Shown here: one piece after another, positions 33,558 to 43,921 of the stretch
Numbering within the stretch: position 1 is the stretch's first letter
How the letters are laid out: each line of letters begins with the position of its first letter
Source of the DNA: CAYJAZ01 sp964370095
GTDB taxonomy: Bacteria; Desulfobacterota; Desulfovibrionia; Desulfovibrionales; Desulfovibrionaceae
Length of the DNA stretch: 59,648 nt
Reading direction: 5' to 3'
NCBI GenBank assembly: GCA_964370095.1
Contig: CAYJHJ010000001.1
Location: 1 to 59,648 of the forward strand
Translations under genes and position numbers: made by a program
The notes under the pieces: generated by a model
Told to the model about the DNA's origin: nothing
The model's input: the letters and a program-made list of their open reading frames with translations, nothing else
The model's database searches: none

Positions 33558-35156
33558 TTATGTGGAAAATAAAATAGTTACATTCTTATGAAAAGTCTTC
33601 TCTAATGACTTCTGCATAGAACGAACAGCAAATTCCTCCACCAAGCTTGGGGCAAATTGTTGTGCGTATAAAACAAGATCGTTTTCTTCCAAAACAAAGG
33701 CGGCATCATAAATATGCTGTCTGTGCAAACGTTCCATATTCTCAGCAAGAGCCAAAAAAGTGGAATATATAAGAATTTTTTCTTGAATTTCAGGCGACAA
33801 AGCTGTATACATGCCATGTTTTGCACTTGGCCTTGATCGTTGAAAAAAAGCAAGCTGTGCTATATATTCTTTTTCTTCTTCAGTAAAGCCAATAAGCTCA
33901 CTATGTGTGATAATATAATAACTATGGCTAAAATGCCTGCTATAAGCTATTGAAATTCCAATATCATGAAGAGTTGAAGCAAAGGAAAGATATTCACGCC
34001 ATAGCCTATTGTGCTCAATAAGTCCACAATCAACAGCGGAATCATGAAGCATAAGAGCAAGATTTTTTACATGTATGCTATGCTTTTGCTCATAATGAAA
34101 GGCTTTTGCAAGAGCTTCAACACTTTTTTTGCGAATAGCATCTTTTCTTTGATGGTTTTGCAATGAAGTGCCATGCTTAGTTCCAAGATTATTAAGATGA
34201 TCGATAAGTGCACCATTTTGCAAGTTTAAATGACTAATATATATTTTTGACATTTGAAGTTCTTCCACCAAAGTCAGTAAAATTGCAGCACCTGCCACCA
34301 AAACTTCAGAGCGCCTTACAGAAATTCCCGGCAAATTTTTTCTCTCTTCGCCTGAAAGTTCGCAAATATATTTAGAAACTGCTTTTAAAGCCTCAAGGGA
34401 AAGAACATTATGTTCGGATAAATTTTTAATTTTTAAATCAAGCTTTTGCGATAATTCGTATAAAGCAATGGCAGTTCCTGAACTTGCAACAATATCAACA
34501 AAAGAAAAGTTTTTTAATCTTTGAAAAGCGTGGGCAGAAGCTTGACGAACATAGTCTTTAATAGCCTCAAATTCATCAACTTTAACTTTATTCACATGCG
34601 GTACAAAACGATTTGTTAACATAACGCAACCAAAAGTAAGGGAATCTAAAAATTGATATTCAACTGAGTTTCCTACAATCATTTCAGTGCTGCCACCGCC
34701 AATATCAATAAAAACACGCTGCCCAAAAGTGTGCGTAAGCCCACTTGAAACTCCAAGATAGATAAGGCGAGCCTCCTCCGCACCTGAAATAATATCAAGC
34801 TGTATGCCTGTTTCTTGCAAAACCCTCCTTACAAATTCTTTACCATTTGCCGCCCGCCTCACAGCGGCAGTAGCAACAGCTTCCATAGCAATTACATTGT
34901 ATTTTTTACAAGTATCTGAAAAAGCATTTAAAACGCTTATTCCTCTTTTCATGGCATCTTCCTGCAATTTTCTTTGTTCAAAAGAATTTTCACCAAGTCG
35001 AACCATATATTTCACTTGCTTTATAATTGTGGCGGAGCCATTTTCGCTGATATGCACAATCATTAAACGGGCTGAATTTGTTCCTAAATCAATAATCCCA
35101 AGATTATATTCTTGATTTTCAAAATTTTCATAATTATGCAAAAAACTATTATACAT
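33558..35156 (-). CDS. ppx: exopolyphosphatase / guanosine pentaphosphatase (Ppx/GppA)
   Basis: 532 aa. An ASKHA-fold phosphatase that removes terminal phosphate from polyphosphate and possibly pppGpp. The N-terminal domain has LGIIDLGTNSARLMIV (about 19-34), the middle has DIGGGSTEMIVG (about 146-157), and the C-terminal HD domain has STLHDIGISIAYSRHFSHSYYIITHS (about 395-420). Last gene of ppk1-HD-ppx. Its ATG overlaps the stop of the HD gene by one base, and it converges on hypE. Confidence 0.92.
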   Translation of the reverse strand: MYNSFLHNYENFENQEYNLGIIDLGTNSARLMIVHISENGSATIIKQVKYMVRLGENSFEQRKLQEDAMKRGISVLNAFSDTCKKYNVIAMEAVATAAVRRAANGKEFVRRVLQETGIQLDIISGAEEARLIYLGVSSGLTHTFGQRVFIDIGGGSTEMIVGNSVEYQFLDSLTFGCVMLTNRFVPHVNKVKVDEFEAIKDYVRQASAHAFQRLKNFSFVDIVASSGTAIALYELSQKLDLKIKNLSEHNVLSLEALKAVSKYICELSGEERKNLPGISVRRSEVLVAGAAILLTLVEELQMSKIYISHLNLQNGALIDHLNNLGTKHGTSLQNHQRKDAIRKKSVEALAKAFHYEQKHSIHVKNLALMLHDSAVDCGLIEHNRLWREYLSFASTLHDIGISIAYSRHFSHSYYIITHSELIGFTEEEKEYIAQLAFFQRSRPSAKHGMYTALSPEIQEKILIYSTFLALAENMERLHRQHIYDAAFVLEENDLVLYAQQFAPSLVEEFAVRSMQKSLEKTFHKNVTILFST

Positions 35157-35860
35157 TATTTTTTCTCTTCTAAATCAAGGGGTTCACATAAAAGTTTTTT
35201 GTGATATACTTCTTCAAAAAGCTCTTTCTTCTTTTCAATTCTTATCATTTCATTTTCTGTGTTTTCTTTGGATACAAAGGAAAACTTAACTTCTTCTTCA
35301 TAAATTTCAATTGAAAAACCTTTCACTTTTGCTAAATGACTATAATCACAGGCATCTGCCAGTCGAATCAAGGCTGAAAGTTTTCTTACTATTTCTTTGT
35401 TTTTCCTTGATAAAGAAGAAAATAAATTATGTGCATCATTTGGCAAGGCTTTTCTGTGATATCTTGCAATTAATGCAATAAGAACAATAGAATTTTTATC
35501 AATGTGCCCTATCTGCTTAGAAAGTAAGGAATTAATTTTTTTTACAACTGCTTTTTCCATCTCAACTACAGGCACAAACTTTCCATATTTCGCATATTGC
35601 AAGATAATAGCAAGCGTTGATTTATGATGAGCCTTTTGTCCATAAATCCATCCAATATCATGCAAAAGAGCCGCCTTATGTAAAATTTTCTTATATCTAT
35701 GCGGCAATGAGTGCAGGGAAAAGAAAGCTTCAAAAAGCTTGTCAGAAAGTTTCGCCACTGTTATAGAGTGCTTTAACGACTGATTTAACACATTAATTAT
35801 TTTTACTTCACTCTGCACTTCCCTTATATTTTCAGGAAGTAGATTATTTTCTTTTTCCAT
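35156..35860 (-). CDS. HD-domain protein between ppk1 and ppx
   Basis: 234 aa, one HD domain: LLHDIGW (about 67-73) and AHHKST (about 77-82), with further acidic and His positions RYHRKALPND (about 135) and RLADACDYSHL (about 167). It resembles the C-terminal HD module of Ppx/GppA detached from its phosphatase domain. It lies 9 bp after ppk1 and overlaps ppx, so a role in polyphosphate or (p)ppGpp turnover is likely but inferred from position. Confidence 0.75.
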   Translation of the reverse strand: MEKENNLLPENIREVQSEVKIINVLNQSLKHSITVAKLSDKLFEAFFSLHSLPHRYKKILHKAALLHDIGWIYGQKAHHKSTLAIILQYAKYGKFVPVVEMEKAVVKKINSLLSKQIGHIDKNSIVLIALIARYHRKALPNDAHNLFSSLSRKNKEIVRKLSALIRLADACDYSHLAKVKGFSIEIYEEEVKFSFVSKENTENEMIRIEKKKELFEEVYHKKLLCEPLDLEEKK

Positions 35861-35869
35861 GGTCAGAGC

Positions 35870-38110
35870 CTAATGTTTTGAATTGTTTTTAATAAGTAAA
35901 GTTTGAATATTCACATAGTTAGGCAAAGTTTTAACATTAAGTTCCTTTCTTGCATAAGTTCCGTCATTATGAAGATAATAGGCATTACTATCTTCTCTAA
36001 AATATTCAAGAATTATAGAGTTATAGATATATTTTGAAATTTTTTGATCTAAAATTGGTGTAATAACTTCTATACGCCTATCAAGATTCCTTTGCATCAA
36101 ATCAGCACTGCCTATAGATATTTTTGGGTTTCCATTATTATAGAAACAAAAAATTCTTGAATGTTCTAAAAAACGCCCAACTATACTTGTAACTTCAATA
36201 TTTTCGCTTATTTTTGGAATATTTGGACGAAGGCAACAAACCCCACGAATTTGCAATTTAATTTTCAAGCCTGCCTGCGAAGCCCTATAGAGTTTTTGTA
36301 TAGATCTTTCATCAACCAGCTGATTACATTTGATAAAAATTTGCCCATTGCCATGCTTCTTATGCATAGCAATTTCTTCATCAATTAGTTTGAAAAGCTC
36401 TCTTCGTGATGAAGAAGGCGAAACAAAAATCTGGCGATATTTATCTTTTTTTGCATAGCCTGTCATTACATTGAACAAATCACTCACATCAGAACATATA
36501 TCAGTATTTGAAGTAATTATCCCCATGTCGGTATAAATTTTTGCAGTGCCGGGATTATAGTTCCCTGTTCCTATATGCACGTATCTATTGACTTTTTTAC
36601 CTTCTTTTCGCACTACTAAGCAAAGTTTTGCATGGATTTTCATGCCGGGTATGCCATATACAACATGAACGCCTGCTTTTTCAAGCTCTTCTGCCCAAGT
36701 GATATTTTGCTCTTCATCAAAACGAGCTTTAAGTTCCACAACGGCTGTAACCTGCTTGCCCTGCCGCCTTGCTTCCATCAAAGCTCTAATCACAGGGGAA
36801 TTTTTGCCTGTTCTATATAAAGTTTGTTTGATTGCAACCACTTGCGGGTCAGCACTTGCTTTATCTAAAAAGCCTTGAATGGAATTAAAGGAATCATAGG
36901 GCAAATGCACAAAAACATCTTTTTCACGAAGATAGTCAAAAACATCTATTCCGCTTTCTTCTTTGAAAACAGGCGGAAGATATTGTTTATATTTAGGATA
37001 TTTAAGAGCAGGTTTTTCAATATCAGAAAGTTTAAACATTTCAGAAAAAGCAAGCACCCCTTTTATTTTGTATACTTGTGTTGAGCGAATCATCAATTTC
37101 TTAGTCAAAAACTGCAAAAGCTCAGAAGAAATTCCGTTATGCACTTCTAAACGCACAACATCACCAAAACGTCTTTGATCAATCATGTCTTGAACTGTAC
37201 GCAGCAAATCAAGAGCCTCGTCTTCATCAAGCTTAACGTCTGTATTTCTTGTAATTCTAAATAGGCTTACATCAGAAACTTTATAGCCTATAAAAAGTTC
37301 GTGTATGTGAGCTTTAATAATTTCTTCAAGCAAAATAATATCACAATCTCGCACACTTGTGCCGCCATCATAATCCTCAAGGTCCTCATAATCTTTTTGA
37401 CGCGGAACCATAATAAATCGCGGAAGATTGTTTGGGCATTTCAATCTTGCATATAAATCATTCAAATTATTGCTTTCAAGCTTGATGATAAAGTTCAAAC
37501 TCAAATTTGAAATAATGGGCATAGGGTGGCTTGGGTCTATAGCTTGAGGAGTAAGCACAGGATATACTTCATTATTAAAATAGGTTGCAACAAATTCCTT
37601 TTGTCTTTTGCTTAATGCTGAATATTTTTTAATGTTTATACTTTTTTCTGCTAATTGCTTTAAAAGATAATTATTCCAATGCATATACCCTTTATTCAAA
37701 TGATCGAGAACAGCTTTTCTTATTAAATTCAACTGCTTGGAAGGGCTTGTTTTATCCGCACCCACACATTCAACATTATTTATGTGCTGCAATAAAACAT
37801 TTGCAACTCGCACCATGAAAAACTCATCTAAATTATTATGATATATAGCTAAAAACTTAACCTGCTCCAACAAAGGGTTTGAAGTATCAAGAGCTTCATT
37901 TAGAACTTTTAAGTTAAAATCAAGCCAATTAACATCCCTGTTGAAAAAATATTCAGGGCAATCAAGCTCTTTGAAGCAATCATAGCTTTCTTCAGACTTT
38001 GCTTGAACATTTTTGGGCATAGCTGTATTTTTTGTTGAAGTTATATTTTTTTTTGTTTGCTTTAGAGTAGCATTCTCTGTCTTACTTTTTCTATGTACTA
38101 AACTTGTCAT
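35870..38110 (-). CDS. ppk1: polyphosphate kinase 1
   Basis: 746 aa; polymerises ATP gamma-phosphate into polyphosphate. Order of marks: N-terminal FNRDVNWLDFNLKVLNEA (about 53-70), the head domain, LPYDSFNSIQGFLDKASADPQVVAIKQTLYRTGKNSP (about 398-434), catalytic His regions KIHAKLCLVVRKEGK (about 495-509) and HIGTGNYNPGTAKIYTDMG (about 515-533), and GSADLMQRNLDRRIEV (about 677-692). A non-conserved Lys/Thr-rich start of about 45 residues precedes it. First gene of its operon. Confidence 0.96.
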   Translation of the reverse strand: MTSLVHRKSKTENATLKQTKKNITSTKNTAMPKNVQAKSEESYDCFKELDCPEYFFNRDVNWLDFNLKVLNEALDTSNPLLEQVKFLAIYHNNLDEFFMVRVANVLLQHINNVECVGADKTSPSKQLNLIRKAVLDHLNKGYMHWNNYLLKQLAEKSINIKKYSALSKRQKEFVATYFNNEVYPVLTPQAIDPSHPMPIISNLSLNFIIKLESNNLNDLYARLKCPNNLPRFIMVPRQKDYEDLEDYDGGTSVRDCDIILLEEIIKAHIHELFIGYKVSDVSLFRITRNTDVKLDEDEALDLLRTVQDMIDQRRFGDVVRLEVHNGISSELLQFLTKKLMIRSTQVYKIKGVLAFSEMFKLSDIEKPALKYPKYKQYLPPVFKEESGIDVFDYLREKDVFVHLPYDSFNSIQGFLDKASADPQVVAIKQTLYRTGKNSPVIRALMEARRQGKQVTAVVELKARFDEEQNITWAEELEKAGVHVVYGIPGMKIHAKLCLVVRKEGKKVNRYVHIGTGNYNPGTAKIYTDMGIITSNTDICSDVSDLFNVMTGYAKKDKYRQIFVSPSSSRRELFKLIDEEIAMHKKHGNGQIFIKCNQLVDERSIQKLYRASQAGLKIKLQIRGVCCLRPNIPKISENIEVTSIVGRFLEHSRIFCFYNNGNPKISIGSADLMQRNLDRRIEVITPILDQKISKYIYNSIILEYFREDSNAYYLHNDGTYARKELNVKTLPNYVNIQTLLIKNNSKH

Positions 38111-38251
38111 TTCAACCCCCTTAACTCACAAAATCTTCATTGTTCATTGATTTATTACAATTATTTCTTAAATAATATAATTATAAAACTTGACATTTCT
38201 GCTTTATAGGCTAAAATTCTTTCTGTTCAACTCTCTTCTAAGGCTAGTATA

Positions 38252-39121
38252 ATGCAAAATTCAAATAAAATAAAGTCAATTAAAATATTCCTTTGCGGTT
38301 TGGCTATGGGAGCCGCAGATGTTGTTCCCGGTGTGTCCGGAGGAACTATTGCTTTTATTACAGGAATTTATGAAGAGCTTCTTAATTCAATTAAAAGCAT
38401 AGACATAAATTTTATGAAATTATTTTTTAAAGGAAAATTTAAAGAAGCATTTTCGCTTATTCCTTTTTCTTTTCTTATTCCGCTTTTCTTTGGAATTTTT
38501 GTTTCTATCTTTTCTTTGGCAAACCTTATTCTTTTCTTATTGACTAATCATCCTCTTTATATATGGTCATTTTTCTTAGGATTAATTCTTGCCTCAGTTC
38601 TTATTTTATACAAAGAACTACCCAATAAAACTTTACAATCATTGATAATTTTTGCTATAGGAAGTTTGTTTGCCTATTTTATTTCTACGCTAACCCCCTT
38701 AGAAACGCCAAATACAAAATTATTCACCTTTTTATCAGGTGTGATCGCAATTTGTGCTATGATTTTACCGGGAATTTCCGGATCATTTTTACTTGTAATT
38801 TTAGGTAAATACCAAACAATTCTCACTGCTGTAACCAATCTTGATTTTACAACTCTTGGCTTTTTTGCTCTTGGAGCTGTGTGCGGTTTACTTTCTTTTG
38901 TACGCTTGCTTACTTTTGCTCTAAAGCATTATTATAATTTTACTATTGCCTTACTTTTGGGCATTATGTTTGGCTCTTTGAAGCGTATCACTCTTTCCTT
39001 GCCTAAGCTTGAAATGAATATTTCACTTTTCTATGCTTTTTTGTGCGTGCTTATTGGTATTTGTGTGCCTATAGCCTTACAAAAATTGGCGAAAAGTATT
39101 GAAGTAACTGAAAATAGATAA
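38252..39121 (+). CDS. DUF368/PopT-family polyprenyl-phosphate translocase
   Basis: 289 aa, about 8-9 spans. The DUF368 signature GLAMGAADVVPGVSGGTIAFITGIYEELL (about 15-43) is complete, with the mirrored motif ICAMILPGISGSFLLVILGKY (about 168-188). Relatives were shown to recycle undecaprenyl phosphate across the inner membrane for cell-envelope synthesis. Monocistronic, with its own terminator downstream. Confidence 0.85.
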   Translation: MQNSNKIKSIKIFLCGLAMGAADVVPGVSGGTIAFITGIYEELLNSIKSIDINFMKLFFKGKFKEAFSLIPFSFLIPLFFGIFVSIFSLANLILFLLTNHPLYIWSFFLGLILASVLILYKELPNKTLQSLIIFAIGSLFAYFISTLTPLETPNTKLFTFLSGVIAICAMILPGISGSFLLVILGKYQTILTAVTNLDFTTLGFFALGAVCGLLSFVRLLTFALKHYYNFTIALLLGIMFGSLKRITLSLPKLEMNISLFYAFLCVLIGICVPIALQKLAKSIEVTENR

Positions 39122-39135
39122 AGAATACAAATAAA

Positions 39136-39166
39136 AAATCCATTATAATTTTTTTATAATGGATTT
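39136..39166. terminator. bidirectional terminator
   Basis: A 13-bp stem AAATCCATTATAA with TTATAATGGATTT, between the stops of convergent genes (popT-like and cheZ-like). Confidence 0.8.
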
Positions 39167-39183
39167 ATTTATATTTAATATAA

Positions 39184-39675
39184 TTACAAGCCTAAATCAG
39201 CCAATAAATCATCAACATTTGATTGGTTTGCTTCAACCGTTGGGCCCAGCAACTTTTCTTCTTCCCTCTGGATTAATGCCGTTTTATTATGGATTGAGCC
39301 TTCCACTTGCTCAAGTTTTTTCACCACTTTTTTAAGCCTTTGCCCAACCAAGTCTTGGTAAGACAAAAGTGCTAAGCTTTCTGTAAGATCTTTTTTTAAT
39401 TCAGAATCTAAGGCGGAAATCTTTTCTTTTATCTCTGGGGCCAAACCCGGAAACAAAACAGCTTCTTCGCGCTCTTGATGGCTGTCAAGCTGCTTTTCCA
39501 CAACAGACAATAAAGTATGTGCACTTTCTTCTGTTTGTTGTATTGCAGCTTCAATAAGCTCATAACACTCATGAATAACTTTTGACAGCTCTTGATTATA
39601 GAGCTGTTTTTTTGAAAGGTTTTCTTTTTTTACCAATTTTTTCTTTTTAGGTTCACTGTTTTTTTGCTTTTTCAT
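39184..39675 (-). CDS. CheZ-like chemotaxis phosphatase
   Basis: 163 aa, nearly all helical, with a Lys-rich head (1-25). Two CheZ marks are visible: the catalytic segment SYQDLVGQRLKKVV (about 105-118), keeping the Asp and Gln that act on CheY-phosphate in QDLTGQ of E. coli CheZ, and the C-terminal CheY-binding tail VDDLLADLGL (compare VDDLLDSLGF). Shorter than E. coli CheZ (214 aa). It sits 12 bp after trkA, outside any chemotaxis cluster. Assignment is by motif only. Confidence 0.8.
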   Translation of the reverse strand: MKKQKNSEPKKKKLVKKENLSKKQLYNQELSKVIHECYELIEAAIQQTEESAHTLLSVVEKQLDSHQEREEAVLFPGLAPEIKEKISALDSELKKDLTESLALLSYQDLVGQRLKKVVKKLEQVEGSIHNKTALIQREEEKLLGPTVEANQSNVDDLLADLGL

Positions 39676-39687
39676 TGTTTTGCCTTC

Positions 39688-41070
39688 TCAATTTTTATAA
39701 ATATGCTTTAATGCAGTATGCGTTCCTAATACTATTATGCGGTCTTGTGGCTCTATAATTGTATTTCCTTGTGGAATTATAACTATTCCTTTTCTTAATA
39801 TACTTAGGATTAGAGCTCCTTTTGGTAAGTCTAAATCTTTAATTTCTTTATTAAGTAAGGAAGAATTTTCATCAAACTCTACTTCAATAATTTCTGCTTC
39901 ATCAGCACCAATACTAACTGAGGCAAAAACTTTTCCTTCACGAATATAGTTCACAAATGAGTTTACTGCTGCAATTCTTGGATTTACGCTATGGTCGATT
40001 CCAATGCTTGAAAGTAAAGAAACATAACTTGATTTATTTACTCGTGCAACAGTATCACGCACTCCAAGATTTTTTGCAAGAAGGCAAGTAAGAATATTTG
40101 TTTCTTCATCTTCACTTACAGCAACAAAAACGTCCATTTTGCCTATATTTTCGGCTGTAAGCACTTCTTTTTCTCTTGCATCGCCCAAAAGCACAAGAGA
40201 GTTGTTAAGCTCAGCAGCCAAAAACTTTGCTCTTTCTGAATTTTTTTCTAAAAGTTTGACTTCAAGCCCTCTGTCCTCAAATAATTTAGCAAGCATAAGC
40301 CCAATATTTCCGCCACCTACAATGCAGGCAGAGGAAAAAAAAGCATCATGCTTGTTTAAGGCTTTTAATAAATGCCTTTGCTGTGAACTTTTATATACAA
40401 AATACACAACATCATCTTTTTCAATGATGTCATCACCTGATGGAATAAAAAGTGTGCCTGCACGGCGTATGGCTGCTACTAAGATATCATTACTTTCTAT
40501 AAGAGATTTAAACATCATAAGCGGGCTGCCTATAATAGCCCCTTCTTCAATTTTATAGCAAACCATGCGAACTTGCCCTTGAGCAAATTCAGCATAATCC
40601 AAAGCTTGCGGCAAAGAAAGTAAACGATCTATCATTCTTACAACTGCTTCTTCCGGATTCACTATCAATTGAATACCAATATTTTGCTCATCCAGCTTAT
40701 GCATATAGTCTGAGTATTCGTATTCACGAACCCTTGCAAGCCGTGTTATTTGCGGATTTAAAACAGATGCATAAATTGAGGCAAGCACATTTATTTCATC
40801 ATCATTTGTTGCAGCAATGCACACATCGGCAGTTGCAATTCCTGCCTCTTCCAAGATTTTAGGGCTTGCACCTGAACCCAGCACAGTTTGCACATCAAGG
40901 TTATTTTGCACATTCTCGAGCTTATAAGGATTTGAGTCAATCACAGTAACGATATATTGATCCCGTGAAAGACGTTTAGCAATTTGTGTGCCCACTTCCC
41001 CAGCGCCAATTATCAGCACATTTTGATATTTAAGCTTATGTGCTTCCCTTTTTTTGCCAAAGCCGAACAT
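39688..41070 (-). CDS. trkA: Trk potassium uptake regulator TrkA
   Basis: 460 aa with two RCK halves. Each has a nucleotide-binding loop (NVLIIGAGEVGTQIAKRL about 18-35; ACIVGGGNIGLMLAKLF about 247-263) and a TrkA_C domain (about 150-225 and 375-455). It gates TrkH/TrkG channels in response to NAD(H)/ATP; no trkH is in the window. An extra 16 basic residues precede the first Rossmann strand. The ATG overlaps the stop of asnS, and cheZ-like follows. Confidence 0.93.
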   Translation of the reverse strand: MFGFGKKREAHKLKYQNVLIIGAGEVGTQIAKRLSRDQYIVTVIDSNPYKLENVQNNLDVQTVLGSGASPKILEEAGIATADVCIAATNDDEINVLASIYASVLNPQITRLARVREYEYSDYMHKLDEQNIGIQLIVNPEEAVVRMIDRLLSLPQALDYAEFAQGQVRMVCYKIEEGAIIGSPLMMFKSLIESNDILVAAIRRAGTLFIPSGDDIIEKDDVVYFVYKSSQQRHLLKALNKHDAFFSSACIVGGGNIGLMLAKLFEDRGLEVKLLEKNSERAKFLAAELNNSLVLLGDAREKEVLTAENIGKMDVFVAVSEDEETNILTCLLAKNLGVRDTVARVNKSSYVSLLSSIGIDHSVNPRIAAVNSFVNYIREGKVFASVSIGADEAEIIEVEFDENSSLLNKEIKDLDLPKGALILSILRKGIVIIPQGNTIIEPQDRIIVLGTHTALKHIYKN

Positions 41071-42424
41071 TAAAACTCCAAACTACCGGGAGTGCGTGGA
41101 AAAGCAATAACATCACGGATATTGCTCATTCCTGTTAAAAGCATAAGCATGCGTTCAAAGCCCATGCCAAATCCGGCATGAGGGGCAGATCCAAAACGCC
41201 TTAAATCAAGATACCACCAGTAATCAGCAGGGTTTTGACCAAGCTCAATAATGCGTTTTTCCAACACATCTAAGCGTTCTTCACGCTGTGATCCGCCAAT
41301 AAGCTCACCTATGCGTGGCACTAACAAATCCATTGCCGCTACGGTTTCATTATCATCATTCATGCGCATATAAAAAGCTTTTATGCCTTTAGGATAATTA
41401 TAAACAGTTACAGGCCCTTTGAAATATTCTTCTGTTAAAAATCTTTCATGTTCTGTTTGAAGATCTTGCCCACGAACAACAGGAAATTCAAATTTTTTAT
41501 TTGATTTCAACAAAATATCTATAGCATCATAATAAGGAATTCTGTGGAAAGGCCCTTGTTGCAATTCTTTCAAACTGTCAAGCAAGCCCTTTGAAACAAA
41601 ATTATCAAATAAAGTAAGGTCTTCCATTGAGTTATTCAAGGCATAATCAACTACATATCTTGTTAAATCTTCTNNNNNNNNNNAGCAATTTCAGGTTCAA
41701 TCATCCAAAATTCAGCCACATGCCTTGGAGTGTTTGAGTTTTCAGCTCTAAAAGTTGGCCCGAAAGTATAAACTTTTCCAAGGCTTAAAGCCATTGTTTC
41801 GGCCTCTAATTGCCCTGAAACCGTAAGCTGAGCTTCTTTTCCAAAAAAGTCTTGCGAAAAGTCAGCCTCATGTGGCGACAAGGTAGTAACCCTAAACATT
41901 TCGCCCGCTCCCTCACAATCAGAGCCTGTCAAAATTGGCGTATGCACATAGAAAAATCCCTGATTTTTAAAAAATTCATGTACAGCATAAGCCGCTTGTG
42001 AACGAATTCTGAAGGCTGCCCCATACTTGTTTGAGCGTGGGCGAAGATGAGCAATAGTACGTAAATATTCGTCTGTATGACGTTTTTTTTGTATTGGAAA
42101 AGTTTCAGGGTCTGCCAAGCCAAAAACTTCCATTTCAAGTGCTTTAACTTCCCATTTTTGGCCTTTACCGGGCGACTCAATCAAATCACCTTTAATTGCA
42201 ATAGCTGCGCCTGTGTTTATCTGCCTATTTTCTTGAACCAATTCACTATAGGCTTGTGTGCCCTCATCAAGCACACATTGAATATTCATAAGACAAGAGC
42301 CGTCATTTATTTCTAAAAAACTAAAGGCCTTTGAATCTCTTCTTGTTCTAATCCAACCGCAAAGCTTTATGCCTTCTTTAGGGGCCTGTGCATTAAGTAG
42401 TTCTTTTATGCTTGTATGTTGCAT
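41070..42424 (-). CDS. asnS: asparaginyl-tRNA synthetase, interrupted by an N-gap
   Basis: A class IIb synthetase. The anticodon OB domain comes first (GIKLCGWIRTRRDSKAFSFLEINDGS, about 17-42). Next are HLRPRSNKYGAAFRIRS (about 132) and VHTPILTGSDCEGAGEMF. Motif 2 is AETMALSLGKVYTFGPTFRAENSNTPRHVAEFWMIEPE, and motif 3 is HAGFGMGFERMLMLLTG near the end. The 10-N run at 41674-41683 falls after MIEPEIA. The downstream half resumes EDLTRYVVDYALNNSMEDL, so roughly eight to ten residues are missing. The active gene is surely continuous. Confidence 0.93.
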
Positions 42425-42604
42425 AGTATTTCCTTTAATTTTTTTCTTATTTTCTCATTTTTTCCTAAAATGTCAAGTATGGATTTATTGCTTTTCTTCA
42501 TAAAAATTAGCATATACACACAAAAAATGAGGTTAAATTTTATACTCGACTTTTTTTATTATTAACTTTATTATAATTTTAAGTTTTTATCTGGGAGAGT
42601 GAAA

Positions 42605-43906
42605 ATGCCGTGTAATAAATATCAATATACCGACCTAAACGAAGCAAAAAAATTCTTTTCTTTTCTAAGTGCTAGAGATGAAGCTAGCCCACAAATAGAT
42701 GAAAGTGTGAAACAAATTCTTAGCAATGTAAAAAATAATGGAGATCAAGCTCTTTTAGAATATACAAAGCAATTTGATGCCCCAAATTTTCAAGGCTCTT
42801 TTCTTGTGCCTGAGCACGTGATAGCAGAAGCAGCGGCAAGCATCCCTTCAGAAGATTATGCTATTTTGCAAGATGCATCTTTTCATATCAAGCAATTTCA
42901 TGAAATGCAAAAAGAAAATTCATGGTTTCATACAAAGCCTGACGGCACTATTCTTGGCCAAAAAGTTGAACCTATTTCAAGGGCAGGCATCTATGTTCCG
43001 GGTGGAAAAAATGGAAATACGCCACTAATTTCCTCTCTTTTAATGGGTGCAATTCCAGCACTTGTTGCAGGTGTTTCAGAAATTGCTATTGTAAGCCCAC
43101 CAAGAGAAGATGGAACACTAAATCCTTATATTTTAGCAGCTGCCTATCTTCTTGATATTTCAGAAGTTTATGCTGTTGGCGGAGCTTGGTCAATCGCTGC
43201 TCTTGCCTATGGAACACAGACAATTAAACCGGTTGACATTATTACCGGTCCGGGAAATGCCTATGTGGCAAGTGCCAAAAGAATGTTGCAAGGTAAAGTT
43301 GGCATCGATATGGTTGCAGGCCCAAGCGAAATTCTTATAATAGGTGATGAAAAATCAAACCCTGACTATATTGCTGCTGACATGCTTTCTCAAGCTGAAC
43401 ATGACACAATGGCCTCTGCCCTTCTTGTTACTGACAGCCAATACCTTACAGATAAAGTGCTAAAACATCTTGAAACTCGCTTGCAAAGCTTGCCACGAAA
43501 AGAAATTGCAAAAGAAGCTTTGGAAAAATTTTCTGCTGTAATCGTGCTGCCAAACATTATGCAATGCATTGAATTTTCAAATTTTATTGCTCCTGAACAC
43601 TTAGAGGTTATGACTTCTGACCCTTGGCAGACCCTACCTTTTATTAAAAATGCAGGAGCTATCTTTTTGGGGCAATATTCCTCAGAATCAACAGGTGATT
43701 ATTTTGCCGGGCCAAACCATGTGCTTCCAACCATGTCAACTGCAAGGTTTTCGTCAGGTTTAAGTGTTTCAACTTTCACAAAAAAATCAAATGTACTTTC
43801 AATTTCAAAAAATTTCGTAAATAAAAATGCAGCTTCCATCGCTCGACTTGCACGCCTTGAATCACTTGAGGCGCACGCACAAGCCATTGAAGCAAGAAAA
43901 AAATAA
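42605..43906 (+). CDS. hisD: histidinol dehydrogenase
   Basis: 433 aa; two-step NAD oxidation of histidinol to histidine with a catalytic zinc. Marks: GIYVPGGKNGNTPLISSLLMGAIPA (about 125-149), GPGNAYVASAKRMLQGKVGIDMVAGPSEI (about 215-243), LSQAEHDTMASALLVT (about 260, with zinc/acid residues) and YFAGPNHVLPTMSTARF (about 363). ATG 42605 was chosen over GTG 42599 because GGGAG (42593-42597) is spaced for the ATG. Divergent from asnS. Confidence 0.95.
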   Translation: MPCNKYQYTDLNEAKKFFSFLSARDEASPQIDESVKQILSNVKNNGDQALLEYTKQFDAPNFQGSFLVPEHVIAEAAASIPSEDYAILQDASFHIKQFHEMQKENSWFHTKPDGTILGQKVEPISRAGIYVPGGKNGNTPLISSLLMGAIPALVAGVSEIAIVSPPREDGTLNPYILAAAYLLDISEVYAVGGAWSIAALAYGTQTIKPVDIITGPGNAYVASAKRMLQGKVGIDMVAGPSEILIIGDEKSNPDYIAADMLSQAEHDTMASALLVTDSQYLTDKVLKHLETRLQSLPRKEIAKEALEKFSAVIVLPNIMQCIEFSNFIAPEHLEVMTSDPWQTLPFIKNAGAIFLGQYSSESTGDYFAGPNHVLPTMSTARFSSGLSVSTFTKKSNVLSISKNFVNKNAASIARLARLESLEAHAQAIEARKK

Positions 43907-43921
43907 TTAAAAGAGGTTATT

